Numbered from the stretch's first letter, positions 34,171 to 41,837 are shown. The stretch: DNA of 64,000 nt from Alphaproteobacteria bacterium (GCA_017647405.1 JAGCKR010000062.1:62001-126000), one strand, 5' to 3'. A program made the numbers and translations. Notes: generated from the sequence alone by a model not told the origin.

Positions 34171-35061
34171 ATGGGAGAACCAACAATTACACAACCAGAA
34201 CCAAATGCGAGCGCCGCATTGGCTCAAAATGCAACACCGGCAACACCGGCCGTTACACCGGAGCAAGCACCACAAGTTCAAGCCCCGCAATTACAACCGG
34301 TAACAGGGCCAAAAGGTGAAACAACGATCACATTACCGGGCGGTATTGTGGCTCAGGTTAAAGGATATGATCCGGCATCCGGTCATTTCATTTTAACATG
34401 CGCTGACACACCGGAAAACAGAGCTCCATATCCAGGCGCCGAACATAACCATAAACGCGTTTTGCAAACACGCAACAGTAATCCAACAATTGCAAATGCG
34501 GTTCAATATTATCGCAATGAAAATAATGAATTAACAATTTCAATCCCAAGCAAATCCGGTTCTTGGCAAGATCTTCAAAAAGCTTCAACTTCAGCTAAAT
34601 CAGCCGTTGGACAAATGCATATTGTTGATAAAACAAAAACAAATGATAATGAAAAAAATCAAGCTCAAGCTGAAAAAGAAAAAGAAGAAAAAGCTTGGTA
34701 TGATCCAACCGGTTGGAAATTCTGGGCAATTTTAGCTGCAACATTAGGCGTTGCAACTCTTGGTTATTTTGCCTTCCGTAAAGGTGGTTGGCTCCGACCT
34801 GATGATCCAGGAGTCGTTCCACCAACCCCTAATCCAGAACCAGACCCAGAAAAACCAGACCCAGAAGAACCAGAACCAGAAGAAATTCCAGAATGGGAAG
34901 ATGAGCATACAAAAGGAACAGATGTTTCAGCTGACAAAGGTAGCTCAACAACAGTTATCGGCAATGCTACAGATAACCCTGTAAGTGTTCCTGAAGACAG
35001 CATGACTTCTGACAATGCAAACGCACCAACATTTGGACAAAGTCAGGGTCGTTTCAGATAA
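34171..35061 (+). CDS. Single-pass membrane protein with acidic Pro-rich tail
   Basis: The 296-residue protein begins with a Pro/Ala/Gln-rich N-terminus. A small beta-rich region follows (Thr-Ile-Thr-Leu-Pro-Gly-Gly-Ile-Val-Ala-Gln-Val), then a charged helix. Trp-Tyr-Asp-Pro-Thr-Gly-Trp-Lys-Phe-Trp leads into one membrane helix (about 191-208), and Arg-Lys-Gly-Gly-Trp follows it. The tail starts with a Pro-Glu/Asp repeat (Pro-Glu-Pro-Asp-Pro-Glu-Lys) and ends Ser/Thr/Asn-rich. There is no signal peptide. It sits directly after the similar gene at 33179 but has its own promoter. Function unknown. Confidence 0.75.
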   Translation: MGEPTITQPEPNASAALAQNATPATPAVTPEQAPQVQAPQLQPVTGPKGETTITLPGGIVAQVKGYDPASGHFILTCADTPENRAPYPGAEHNHKRVLQTRNSNPTIANAVQYYRNENNELTISIPSKSGSWQDLQKASTSAKSAVGQMHIVDKTKTNDNEKNQAQAEKEKEEKAWYDPTGWKFWAILAATLGVATLGYFAFRKGGWLRPDDPGVVPPTPNPEPDPEKPDPEEPEPEEIPEWEDEHTKGTDVSADKGSSTTVIGNATDNPVSVPEDSMTSDNANAPTFGQSQGRFR

Positions 35062-35080
35062 GTAAGAAACATGAATAAAT

Positions 35081-35115
35081 AAAAAAACCATCAGTCATCT
35101 GATGGTTTTTTTATT
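35081..35115. terminator. Bidirectional terminator before the receiver gene
   Basis: AAAACCATCAG and CTGATGGTTTT form an 11-bp stem with a TCAT loop; it serves both converging genes. Confidence 0.88.
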
Positions 35116-35476
35116 TTATATGCGTTAAAAAAGTTATCACTTGGCTCACATCAATCGGTTTTTGCATAATACCGGAAAAAACAGTCTGTATTTTGCTGTA
35201 TTGAGAATCAATAAATGATTCCCCCGTCAAAAGAATCATCAAAACTCTTTTATATCTCTTCATTTTTTTTATTTCTATTGCCAAATCAAACCCTATTCCA
35301 TCAGGCAAATTCATATCCATAAAAATAACGGTAAAAAAATTCTTTTTATTCTTTAATATTCTTTTAGCCTCTGTGCATGTTTGCGCAACCAAAACCTTAA
35401 AACCGGAATAAACACAAATATCCTTTATTAAAGAAACTGTTAATAAATTATCTTCAACAATTAAAATACTTCTCAT
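35111..35476 (-). CDS. Stand-alone CheY-like response regulator
   Basis: A 121-residue receiver domain: acidic pair Glu8-Asp9, phosphoacceptor Asp54 (Phe-Met-Asp-Met-Asn-Leu-Pro-Asp), Thr84 and Lys106 (Gln-Lys-Pro) are all in place. There is no output domain, so it should act through protein contacts, like DivK or CpdR. No histidine kinase is in the window. AAAGGGGA precedes the ATG. Its kinase and target are unknown. Confidence 0.9.
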   Translation of the reverse strand: MRSILIVEDNLLTVSLIKDICVYSGFKVLVAQTCTEAKRILKNKKNFFTVIFMDMNLPDGIGFDLAIEIKKMKRYKRVLMILLTGESFIDSQYSKIQTVFSGIMQKPIDVSQVITFLTHIK

Positions 35477-35552
35477 AAAAAAATCCCCTTTTATATCAAA
35501 TAAAAAGAGGATTTTAATTTTTAAAGTATTCTAAAAGATATTTTATATATCT

Positions 35553-36065
35553 TTATTCTGCTTTTTCATCCGCAACCTTTTCAGCCTTTTTAGCACGTGG
35601 TTTGCGCTTTGCCTTTTCCTTTTCAGGTTTTTGCTCTTCAACCGGCTTTTCTTCAACAATATCGATTGAACTTTCCGGCAAACAAATATCCTCACTCTGC
35701 GGCACTTCAACAAGTGGCACTTCATCTTTAACTTCTTCAACAGCATCTTCTTTCGTCATCACATTCTGAATATTTTGCTGTTGATTATTATTTCCACGCA
35801 TCTGTTGTTCATTTTGAATGGCCTGATTTTGCAAACGAATATAATGATCCGCATACTGCATACATGTTTGCGCCAAAACAATATCACTTTGCATCATCGC
35901 ATCTTTTGCCGCAATTTGATATTTTTCAAAAAGTTGAAGAGCCGTTCCTCTCAACTTTCCACACGGACCGGAACTTTCCAACACCGTGTTCCTTGTAATC
36001 ATCTGTCTGGCATTACGGTTGTTAAAGCGTCCGTTATTAAAACGTTTTTTTTGATTTTGTTTCAT
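35553..36065 (-). CDS. DUF4167 family protein
   Basis: A 170-residue protein whose first 85 residues match the DUF4167 pattern: Arg/Asn-rich start, then Glu-Ser-Ser-Gly-Pro ... Lys-Leu-Arg-Gly-Thr-Ala, Leu-Phe-Glu-Lys-Tyr, and Ala-Gln-Thr-Cys-Met-Gln-Tyr-Ala-Asp-His-Tyr-Ile-Arg-Leu. The C-terminal half is acidic, then ends with Lys/Arg-rich Ala-Lys-Arg-Lys-Pro-Arg-Ala-Lys-Lys. The basic ends suggest nucleic-acid or ribosome association. The family is typical of Alphaproteobacteria and has no settled function. GAGG precedes the ATG. Confidence 0.85.
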   Translation of the reverse strand: MKQNQKKRFNNGRFNNRNARQMITRNTVLESSGPCGKLRGTALQLFEKYQIAAKDAMMQSDIVLAQTCMQYADHYIRLQNQAIQNEQQMRGNNNQQQNIQNVMTKEDAVEEVKDEVPLVEVPQSEDICLPESSIDIVEEKPVEEQKPEKEKAKRKPRAKKAEKVADEKAE

Positions 36066-36109
36066 ATGGCCTCAAAGTAAAATTTGATTAATCAATAAAA
36101 AAATAAATA

Positions 36110-36158
36110 AAAATAAAGTCACCCGGAAAAACCTGATGACCTTATTTTATCAAAAATA
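36110..36158 (-). terminator. Terminator of the Pro-Val-repeat protein gene
   Basis: On the minus strand AAAATAAGGTCATC pairs with GGGTGACTTTATTTT through about 14 pairs (two G-U) around a pyrimidine-rich loop. Confidence 0.7.
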
Positions 36159-36184
36159 ATTCAATTTTGCAAGAAAAATATTCT

Positions 36185-36970
36185 TTATCTGCAATTTCCG
36201 GTTGTGCATGGTGGCAACACCTGACCAGCTGGCGCTTGAACAACCACTTCACGTTGTTGAACATAAGAAGGTTGTTGTTGCATCCGAACAGCTTGTTGAC
36301 GGATATATGCCGGCGCTCTTTCAACCATAACCGGTTGGTTAACCACAACGGGTTTTTGAACGACAACAGGTTGTTCAACAACAACCGGCTGACGTACCGT
36401 CACATCCCGCTGAACCGTTACCGGATATTCAACCGAAACCGGATACTGTCTAACAACAGGATATTGAACTCTTACCGGTGATTGTCTATATTCAATACTT
36501 GAAATTTTGGAAGGACAATTATTTCCTGCCAAACATCCAACTTGAGCCGGAACAGCTCTTGGTTGCACAGCAGGTGCCGGCAAAGCATTTCCAGCATTTT
36601 GCGGAACAACAACCTGACCTTTCACTTGATAAGAACCATGGCCTTGTGGTGCGGCAACATATTGCACATTCCGTGGCATAGGCATATATCTTGGTTGGGC
36701 CATTTGAGCCGGTGCTTGAACCTGTTGTTGCACTGGTTTTTGCACACCTTGACGCATTAACGCATCTGCATTTGGATGGCGATATGTTTTCACATTTGTT
36801 TTAACGGAATTATCAATTTCATCCAACGGGGTATACCCATCCATAATAATTTCATTTTGTTTTGAATAGGTTGTTTCTGTTCTGGAAACAACAGGGCCTT
36901 GTTCTGCCTGCGCAGAAATAACAGACAACATCCCTGTTGCAACAATTAAAGAAAAGGCTGTTTTTTTCAT
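36185..36970 (-). CDS. Exported Pro-Val-Val repeat protein
   Basis: The 261-residue protein has a clear signal peptide (Lys-Lys-Thr-Ala ... Ile-Ser-Ala-Gln-Ala-Glu). The middle is Gln/Pro-rich with a Cys-x5-Cys pair (Val-Gly-Cys-Leu-Ala-Gly-Asn-Asn-Cys-Pro). From about 170 to 222 runs a repeat of Val-Gln-x-Pro-Val-Val-Val type, at first Tyr-Pro-Val then Gln/Lys-Pro-Val, followed by Gln-rich sequence and a final Cys-Thr-Thr-Gly-Asn-Cys. It looks like an extended periplasmic or surface protein. The ATG at 36970 follows GGAGG. Confidence 0.8.
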   Translation of the reverse strand: MKKTAFSLIVATGMLSVISAQAEQGPVVSRTETTYSKQNEIIMDGYTPLDEIDNSVKTNVKTYRHPNADALMRQGVQKPVQQQVQAPAQMAQPRYMPMPRNVQYVAAPQGHGSYQVKGQVVVPQNAGNALPAPAVQPRAVPAQVGCLAGNNCPSKISSIEYRQSPVRVQYPVVRQYPVSVEYPVTVQRDVTVRQPVVVEQPVVVQKPVVVNQPVMVERAPAYIRQQAVRMQQQPSYVQQREVVVQAPAGQVLPPCTTGNCR

Positions 36971-37001
36971 AAATAGGTCCTCCAATAAGATTCCAATTTA
37001 G

Positions 37002-37030
37002 AATTTACACAATAACAACTTAAAAATCAA
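37002..37030 (-). promoter_or_regulatory. Promoter of the Pro-Val-repeat protein
   Basis: On the minus strand: TTGATT (37030-37025), 17 bases, TAAATT (37007-37002). It begins just past the gapR stop. Confidence 0.5.
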
Positions 37031-37033
37031 GCA

Positions 37034-37294
37034 CTATTCGGCAATACCTAAAAGTTTTTTATATTCTTCTCTTAAATATTCCGTTTCGGCGCGATCCGCA
37101 GGCGTCATTTTTCTTAATCTTAAAATCTGACGCATTACTTTGACATCAAACCCATTCCCCTTTGCTTCAGCAAAAATTTCGCGCACATCGGCACCCAATT
37201 CTTTGCGTTCCTCTTCTATTCTTTCAATTCTTTCGATATAAGAAGCCAGCTTTCCCCCTTCGGAAGTGACTGTTGAAATAACATCATCAGACAT
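37034..37294 (-). CDS. gapR: Nucleoid-associated protein GapR (DUF2312)
   Basis: GapR is a small helical protein of Alphaproteobacteria that clamps overtwisted DNA ahead of replication and transcription. The 86-residue sequence has the family's Leu-x-x-Tyr-Ile-Glu-Arg-Ile-Glu-Arg-Ile-Glu-Glu-Glu helix, Phe-Ala-Glu-Ala-Lys-Gly-x-Gly-Phe-Asp and Met-Arg-Gln-Ile-Leu-Arg-Leu-Arg-Lys-Met. It lies 15 bases downstream of trcR and is probably cotranscribed. AAGAAAGGAA precedes the ATG. Confidence 0.93.
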   Translation of the reverse strand: MSDDVISTVTSEGGKLASYIERIERIEEERKELGADVREIFAEAKGNGFDVKVMRQILRLRKMTPADRAETEYLREEYKKLLGIAE

Positions 37295-37309
37295 TTTTTT
37301 GTTCCTTTC

Positions 37310-37834
37310 TTATGATTTTTTTGAAACTGCAACCGCAATCACTTTATTCAAATCAGCTTCTGAACAAAGCCCTAAGGTTACAGGATTTTTCGGATGAATA
37401 TTTTGAATATTCTTATGAGTGCGTTCCCGAATAGATGTAATTGTTGCTTTTGTTGTTCTGAGCAATTTAACAATCTGTGCATCGGAAACTTCCGGATGGT
37501 TCTTTACAATCCATGCAATGCCGGATGGTCTGTCTCCCCTTTTGGCATTTGAAAGATATCTTGAACCTTTGTTGAGCAACCGTTCAACTTCTTCGTTTTG
37601 AAGAAGCTCTAAACGGGCATCAGCATCTTTTTCGCATCGTTGAATTTCTTCTAAGGTTAATTGATTGTTTAAAATCGGATTAAATCCCATAATGTTGGAA
37701 GCCACATCACCATCGGCAATTGCTTGGATTTCTAAAAAATGCATACCGCAAAAATCAGCAATTTGCTGGAATGTTAACGCTGTATTTTCAACCAACCAAA
37801 CAGCCGTTGCTTTTGGCATCAAAGGAAGTTTCAT
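37310..37834 (-). CDS. trcR: Cell-cycle transcriptional regulator TrcR (DUF1013)
   Basis: The 174-residue protein carries the DUF1013 signature Leu-Pro-Leu-Met-Pro-Lys-Ala-Thr-Ala-Val-Trp-Leu-Val-Glu-Asn-Thr, followed by Phe-x-Gln-Ile-Ala-Asp-Phe-Cys-Gly-Met-His, and a second HTH-like part (Val-Ser-Asp-Ala-Gln-Ile-Val-Lys-Leu-Leu-Arg-Thr-Thr-Lys). In Caulobacter the protein associates with RNA polymerase and affects cell-cycle genes. AAAGGG precedes the ATG. Directly upstream of gapR on the same strand. Confidence 0.93.
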   Translation of the reverse strand: MKLPLMPKATAVWLVENTALTFQQIADFCGMHFLEIQAIADGDVASNIMGFNPILNNQLTLEEIQRCEKDADARLELLQNEEVERLLNKGSRYLSNAKRGDRPSGIAWIVKNHPEVSDAQIVKLLRTTKATITSIRERTHKNIQNIHPKNPVTLGLCSEADLNKVIAVAVSKKS

Positions 37835-37992
37835 AATTATACCCTTTCATAAAATATGTTAAGATTTTTCGCTCAGTATATCAAAATATTTTTCAAAAGG
37901 CAATAAAAAATAGTGACACAAAAAGAATATTTTGATATGTTGGTTTTGGTTACAAAAAATCAATGCATCATTAACAAAATAAGGGAAACAAA

Positions 37993-38532
37993 ATGAAAAA
38001 ACTTTTACTTGCCGCCTTTTTATCTTGCTCACTGATAAGTCTGCCTTCAACCGCCGGGCTTTACACCGGTTTTGGTCTGGGGGCTTCATTTAACGATGGC
38101 GGTAAAATCACAAAACAGTCCAGATCCAGTTATGAAGATTCTTTAAGCTACTCATTAGCCGTGGGATACGAACTGCCTCTGGCACTTACCGATGTTCGCT
38201 TTGAAGGGGAATACTTAAAAATCCAACCGGATCTGAAAAAAGGCGGACATGCCTCCATGAATGCCCTGATGGCAAACGGTTATATCAATATTCCCCTCAC
38301 CCCGATCATTGATCCATATGCCGGACTTGGCATTGGGATGACACGATTTGAACATGAAAATGCACCTGCCTATCAATTCATGCTTGGTGCTGAATATGAA
38401 CTTCCGTTTATGCCGGTTACGGTTGGCGGAGAATATCGCTATTTCAAAATAACCGAAGATGGCGGTGCCAGAGGTGAAATATCAAAAATGCACAGCAATA
38501 TTTTCATGTTAAAACTTAAATATGAATTTTAA
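37993..38532 (+). CDS. Small outer-membrane beta-barrel protein
   Basis: The 179-residue protein has a signal peptide (to Pro-Ser-Thr-Ala-Gly) and eight likely amphipathic strands, beginning Leu-Tyr-Thr-Gly-Phe-Gly-Leu-Gly-Ala and ending Leu-Lys-Leu-Lys-Tyr-Glu-Phe with the C-terminal Phe expected for BamA-dependent insertion. It is of the same general class as the 12.6 kb barrel but is not a close copy. AAGGGAAAC precedes the ATG. Function unknown. Confidence 0.87.
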   Translation: MKKLLLAAFLSCSLISLPSTAGLYTGFGLGASFNDGGKITKQSRSSYEDSLSYSLAVGYELPLALTDVRFEGEYLKIQPDLKKGGHASMNALMANGYINIPLTPIIDPYAGLGIGMTRFEHENAPAYQFMLGAEYELPFMPVTVGGEYRYFKITEDGGARGEISKMHSNIFMLKLKYEF

Positions 38533-38545
38533 ACTCACTTATTTC

Positions 38546-38575
38546 AAAACGTATAAATGCGCGTTTATACGTTTT
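38546..38575 (+). terminator. Terminator of the 38.0 kb barrel gene
   Basis: AAAACGTATAAA and TTTATACGTTTT form a perfect 12-bp stem with a TGCGCG loop. Confidence 0.88.
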
Positions 38576-38605
38576 TGATCCCACTTATTCAGAAAAAAAA
38601 GACAC

Positions 38606-39187
38606 ATGACCCAACAACAAAACGAAAATCCCAACAATCAAACCGAAGAAAGGGAAGAAAAACTCAGTCTTATGGATCGATTTTTATTAAACCCTATTCG
38701 CGCCATTTTAGGCATAACCCAAGGAGTTGACGGCGTTGTTGATGCCAGCAACGGGCTTGTTGACGTGGCAACAGGAAATTTTTCCCGAGGCGGAACAACC
38801 CTTCTTCAAAGTGGAAAAAAAATCATCACAACCCCCATTAATATGGGATCAAAACTAATCACCGGCGAAGCATTAATTGAAACACCCGTAGACTATGAAA
38901 AAAATGAAGATGGTACATTAACAGGAACTCCTGTTACAGACACAATTGAAAATACCATGGATGCTGCATCCAATATTATTTCCGGCGGCGTGGAAATGAC
39001 TCTTTCGCCATTTTCAGAAAACATAACACAAGCCGGAAAAAATCTGGCAAACGGCGGGGAAAAAGTTCTTACAGGGCTTAAAATCGGCGCTTCTTCTTTT
39101 ATTCCCACTCTAAGAGAAAACGCCGATCCGGTTTCACAAACACCAACCGAGCCCACCCCCCCTCAAAGAGATAACGAAAAAGGATAA
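38606..39187 (+). CDS. Unknown protein with Gly/Ala amphipathic helices
   Basis: The 193-residue protein is unrecognised. A polar Gln/Asn/Glu-rich start is followed by repeated Gly-Val-Asp-Gly-Val-Val-Asp-Ala / Gly-Leu-Val-Asp-Val-Ala-Thr-Gly and Gly-Gly-x-x-Leu-Leu-Gln-Ser-Gly-Lys-Lys-like segments, suggesting amphipathic helices that could insert in or lie on a membrane. The tail is Pro/Thr-rich. The ATG has only a weak AAAAAAAAGA upstream, unlike the strong sites of its neighbours. No signal peptide. Confidence 0.65.
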   Translation: MTQQQNENPNNQTEEREEKLSLMDRFLLNPIRAILGITQGVDGVVDASNGLVDVATGNFSRGGTTLLQSGKKIITTPINMGSKLITGEALIETPVDYEKNEDGTLTGTPVTDTIENTMDAASNIISGGVEMTLSPFSENITQAGKNLANGGEKVLTGLKIGASSFIPTLRENADPVSQTPTEPTPPQRDNEKG

Positions 39188-39223
39188 TAAAAACAATATA
39201 TAATAAAAAAAACATTTTTTATA

Positions 39224-39251
39224 TTGACTTTATTTATCCATTTTATATATT
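39224..39251 (+). promoter_or_regulatory. Promoter of the short ankyrin-like gene
   Basis: TTGACT (39224-39229), 16 bases, TATATT (39246-39251). It rules out a start at 39252. Confidence 0.6.
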
Positions 39252-39293
39252 ATGATTTTTTTTCTCAAAACAAAAGAATTGGAGTATATAAAG

Positions 39294-39812
39294 ATGGAAA
39301 AAGAGTCACATAATCAAAAAGAATTAACATCCCTTCTGCAAAAAGAAATTTCAGAAGTGCATTTTTATCCATATTCCAAAATATCATCCAATATTCTCAA
39401 TATTAAAAATCTTTTATCCAAAGGCGCTGATATCAACAGCACAGATAGCCATGGGGACACATTGTTGCATCATATTGTTTCTTCAAAAACAATAAAGGCA
39501 TATAACGCCTATATCAAAGAAACATTACACGTTAATCCCATTGAAAAAACAAATTATTTATTAGACTTGTCAACAATCTTATCAACTAATCATCCGGATC
39601 CATTTATTAAAAACAAAGATGGAAAAACGCCCTTAGATATTGTGTTAGAGAAAAAACTCACTAGAGAAGCCAAAATACTCATTGCATATGAAAATGCATA
39701 CAGTGCATTTGTAAACGAAAAACAAATAAACACGATTATAAATACACAATCCCCCTTAATTATTTTAACAAGACAAAGACAAAAGCAAAACAATCAAAAA
39801 CAAAATTATTAA
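39294..39812 (+). CDS. Short ankyrin-like protein
   Basis: A 172-residue protein in which two ankyrin-type units can be read: Leu-Leu-Ser-Lys-Gly-Ala-Asp-Ile-Asn-Ser-Thr-Asp-Ser-His-Gly-Asp-Thr-Leu-Leu-His, and later Pro-Asp-Pro-Phe-Ile-Lys-Asn-Lys-Asp-Gly-Lys-Thr-Pro-Leu-Asp-Ile-Val, with a non-repeat insert between. It ends in a Gln/Lys/Asn-rich tail. TTGGAG lies ahead of the ATG at 39294. No signal peptide. Confidence 0.72.
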   Translation: MEKESHNQKELTSLLQKEISEVHFYPYSKISSNILNIKNLLSKGADINSTDSHGDTLLHHIVSSKTIKAYNAYIKETLHVNPIEKTNYLLDLSTILSTNHPDPFIKNKDGKTPLDIVLEKKLTREAKILIAYENAYSAFVNEKQINTIINTQSPLIILTRQRQKQNNQKQNY

Positions 39813-39837
39813 AACTCACTTTTTTTTCATATTTTTT

Positions 39838-39866
39838 TTGACATCACCTAAAAATAAATGTAAGAT
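39838..39866 (+). promoter_or_regulatory. Promoter of the 105-residue unknown gene
   Basis: TTGACA (39838-39843), 17 bases, TAAGAT (39861-39866). Confidence 0.75.
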
Positions 39867-39900
39867 GAAGAAAATATATAAAAAAGGGGATTTTATTAAC

Positions 39901-40218
39901 ATGAATATTTTTACAGATACAACCAGACAATCTCTCACAGAAGAAGAGCTCACTTTTCAAAAAAAATACGGCGACAAAGGCATTGAAATTGTCCCCCCGT
40001 TTATTGCTTTTCAAAATGGAGATTACGACTATAAAAAACGCAAAGAATTATTAAAAAATTTATCAGTAAATCACCTTTTAATTATTGCTGCCGCCAATAA
40101 ATCAGGCATGTGTGTTGTTGCTGAAAATTTTATTTTTGTTCCACCCGAAAGTGTTGAAGAATTAAATGAAGAAATCAATGCGGCTCTTAAAGCATTGGTT
40201 CGAAAAGTATTTTCATAA
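39901..40218 (+). CDS. Small protein, unknown
   Basis: The 105-residue protein is not recognised. It has one compact alpha/beta-looking stretch (Asn-His-Leu-Leu-Ile-Ile-Ala-Ala-Ala-Asn-Lys-Ser-Gly, then Val-Val-Ala-Glu-Asn-Phe-Ile-Phe-Val-Pro-Pro) and a closing helix (Glu-Glu-Leu-Asn-Glu-Glu-Ile-Asn-Ala-Ala). No signal or membrane segment. The start at 39901 is chosen because the earlier in-frame ATG at 39838-39865 falls in or next to the promoter; AAAAGGGG is the likely ribosome site though spaced a little far. Confidence 0.65.
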   Translation: MNIFTDTTRQSLTEEELTFQKKYGDKGIEIVPPFIAFQNGDYDYKKRKELLKNLSVNHLLIIAAANKSGMCVVAENFIFVPPESVEELNEEINAALKALVRKVFS

Positions 40219-40239
40219 ATAAATGCATCACTGATTTTT

Positions 40240-40268
40240 TTGACAAATCAAAAAAAATGTGTTATACT
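40240..40268 (+). promoter_or_regulatory. Promoter of the single-pass membrane protein at 40.3 kb
   Basis: TTGACA (40240-40245), 17 bases, TATACT (40263-40268). Confidence 0.8.
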
Positions 40269-40304
40269 TTACATTAAGGATTTTTTTTAATAGGGAGACG
40301 AGCC

Positions 40305-41237
40305 ATGACAAATACACAAACAACACCTACTCAGCAAACACCGCAAGCCAATATTTTGCATCCGATTGCGCAGGTTTTTACTGAAAACAAATCCGAATTT
40401 GAAGCAGCCGGTTTAACTGTAAGCGCATTATCCGGCAAAGCTCCGGAAGGCGCTCAAATCGCTCAACAAGGTGCATTGGAAAAATTACCGGAAGAAAAAA
40501 GAAAAGCCGTTCAAACCGCTATGGCCGAAGGATATTATATTACGGTAGAAGGACAAACTTTTGCTCCAACAAAAGAAGGCATTGAACGACGCGGTAAAAG
40601 AGAATCTTTAACACAAGCTGCCGCAAATGGCGGTCGCAGTGCTCTTATTGAAGCCGGATTATGGGATGAAGAGACAAACCTTCCTGAAAATCTTGACAGG
40701 TTGCATGCTGCCACATCAGAAAACGGTGATATTTCTTCAACTAATGAAGATGACAAAAAGGCCGAAGCATTACTGAAAGGATATCGTGTTGAAGGAAACT
40801 GGTGGGAGAAAAACAAAGATTGGATGATTCCACTTTTAACAGCTCTTGCCGGTACTGCTCTTGGTTTTGCTTTGGCAAAATGCCTTGGCTCCAAAGATAA
40901 TGACGGCGCCAACGCAGCAACAACTTTAATTGAAAAAACATTAAGCGGTACAACAAACGCCTCCTCTGAAAAAGACAACGAAAACAAATCCGGAAATGAA
41001 GGCGCGGGAAAAGGGTCTAACCCCAGTCAAGGAAACGGCAATCAAAATACAGGAACAGGTTCCAATTCCGGTCAAGGAAACAACGATCAAAATACTGGAA
41101 CAGGCTCTAATGGCGATCAAGGAAATAACGGTTCATCAAATCGCACATTAAATGATAATTCAGAAAAAAACATCACGGATAAACCATCTGAAAATGAACC
41201 GGCAGGCAATTATTTTGATTTAGACTTAGTTCGTTAA
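40305..41237 (+). CDS. Single-pass membrane protein with Gly/Asn repeat tail
   Basis: The 310-residue protein has the same layout as those at 33.2 and 34.2 kb. A soluble N-terminal 160 residues is followed by Asn-Trp-Trp-Glu-Lys-Asn-Lys-Asp-Trp directly before one membrane helix (about 174-192), and then a 110-residue low-complexity tail with an 11-13-residue Gly-Asn-Gln-Asn-Thr-Gly-Thr-Gly-Ser-Asn repeat. There is no signal peptide. Its soluble part (Gly-Tyr-Tyr-Ile-Thr-Val-Glu-Gly-Gln-Thr-Phe) does not obviously match the other two, so the similarity may be one of architecture. GGGAG precedes the ATG. Function unknown. Confidence 0.75.
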   Translation: MTNTQTTPTQQTPQANILHPIAQVFTENKSEFEAAGLTVSALSGKAPEGAQIAQQGALEKLPEEKRKAVQTAMAEGYYITVEGQTFAPTKEGIERRGKRESLTQAAANGGRSALIEAGLWDEETNLPENLDRLHAATSENGDISSTNEDDKKAEALLKGYRVEGNWWEKNKDWMIPLLTALAGTALGFALAKCLGSKDNDGANAATTLIEKTLSGTTNASSEKDNENKSGNEGAGKGSNPSQGNGNQNTGTGSNSGQGNNDQNTGTGSNGDQGNNGSSNRTLNDNSEKNITDKPSENEPAGNYFDLDLVR

Positions 41238-41250
41238 AATAATACGCATA

Positions 41251-41297
41251 AAAAACAGATAAAATCTCTGATTTACTTCGGGATTTTATCTGTTTTT
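41251..41297 (+). terminator. Terminator of the 40.3 kb membrane protein gene
   Basis: AAAAACAGATAAAATC and GATTTTATCTGTTTTT form a 16-bp perfect stem with a 15-base loop. Confidence 0.88.
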
Positions 41298-41380
41298 CTT
41301 TTTCTATAATAAAAATTCTTCATTCCATGATTTTTTTCTTGCATTTCATCAAAAATAAATGTATAAACTTTAAAAAAGAT

Positions 41381-41471
41381 GGATAGGTGGCCGAGTGGTT
41401 GAAGGCGCACGCCTGGAAAGTGTGTTTAGGTCTAAAGCCTAACGTGGGTTCGAATCCCACCCTATCCGCCA
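41381..41471 (+). tRNA. tRNA-Ser (GGA)
   Basis: A 91-base class II tRNA. Acceptor arms are GGATAGG (41381-41387) and CCTATCC (41461-41467); the anticodon stem CACGC/GTGTG encloses loop CTGGAAA (anticodon GGA). It has a long variable arm, T-arm GTGGG/CCCAC and encoded CCA (41469-41471). Confidence 0.95.
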
Positions 41472-41473
41472 TT

Positions 41474-41502
41474 AAAAACTCCCAGTTTTGGGAGTTTTTT
41501 TT
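41474..41502 (+). terminator. Terminator of tRNA-Ser
   Basis: AAAAACTCCCA and TGGGAGTTTTT form an 11-bp stem with a GTTT loop. A near-copy follows 140 bases downstream. Confidence 0.88.
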
Positions 41503-41506
41503 ATAA

Positions 41507-41611
41507 GGATAGGCGTGGTGATGAAGAGCCCACGTTACGTGGGTTCGGTGACCGAAGGAAATGATGTCGAGTGTATACGAGACAGTCCTGAATATATGAC
41601 CCTATCCGCCA
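41507..41611 (+). other. tRNA-Ser-like element with matched acceptor arms and CCA
   Basis: GGATAGG (41507-41513) can pair with CCTATCC (41601-41607), followed by G and CCA, exactly as in the functional tRNA-Ser. The interior keeps the T-arm 5' half (ACGTGGGTTCG) but has no usable anticodon arm or complete T-arm. It may fold as a tRNA-like transcript that RNase P could recognise. It should not decode. Confidence 0.55.
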
Positions 41612-41837
41612 TTAGAAACTCTCAGTTTTGGGAGTTTTTTTTATAAGGATAGGCATGGTGATGAAGAGCCCACGTTACGTGGGTTCGGTGACCGAAGGGA
41701 ACGATGTTGAGTGTATACGAGACAGTCCCTTACCTCAACACCATCAAAAACTTCTCGTTTAAAACGTTGTTATAAAGATGAAATAGATTCCCTTAAAAAA
41801 AATGATTGTATCTTTTCTTCAAACACTTTTTATCTGA

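Larger units (their letters stand above)
41461..41740 (+). repeat. Two 140-bp tandem units after tRNA-Ser
   Basis: The sequence from the tRNA acceptor arm (41461) through the terminator and the next 90 bases recurs from 41601 with about six mismatches over the first 127 bases. Each unit contains the tRNA 3' end, a terminator, a second GGATAGG, a CCCACGTTACGTGGG palindrome that ends in the T-arm 5' half, and TTCGG/CCGAA. The second unit loses similarity near 41730 and lacks a closing tRNA end. Confidence 0.85.

Noticed and set aside
41507-41611. A second functional tRNA-Ser
   Set aside because: Acceptor arms and CCA match, but there is no anticodon arm and the T-arm is broken.
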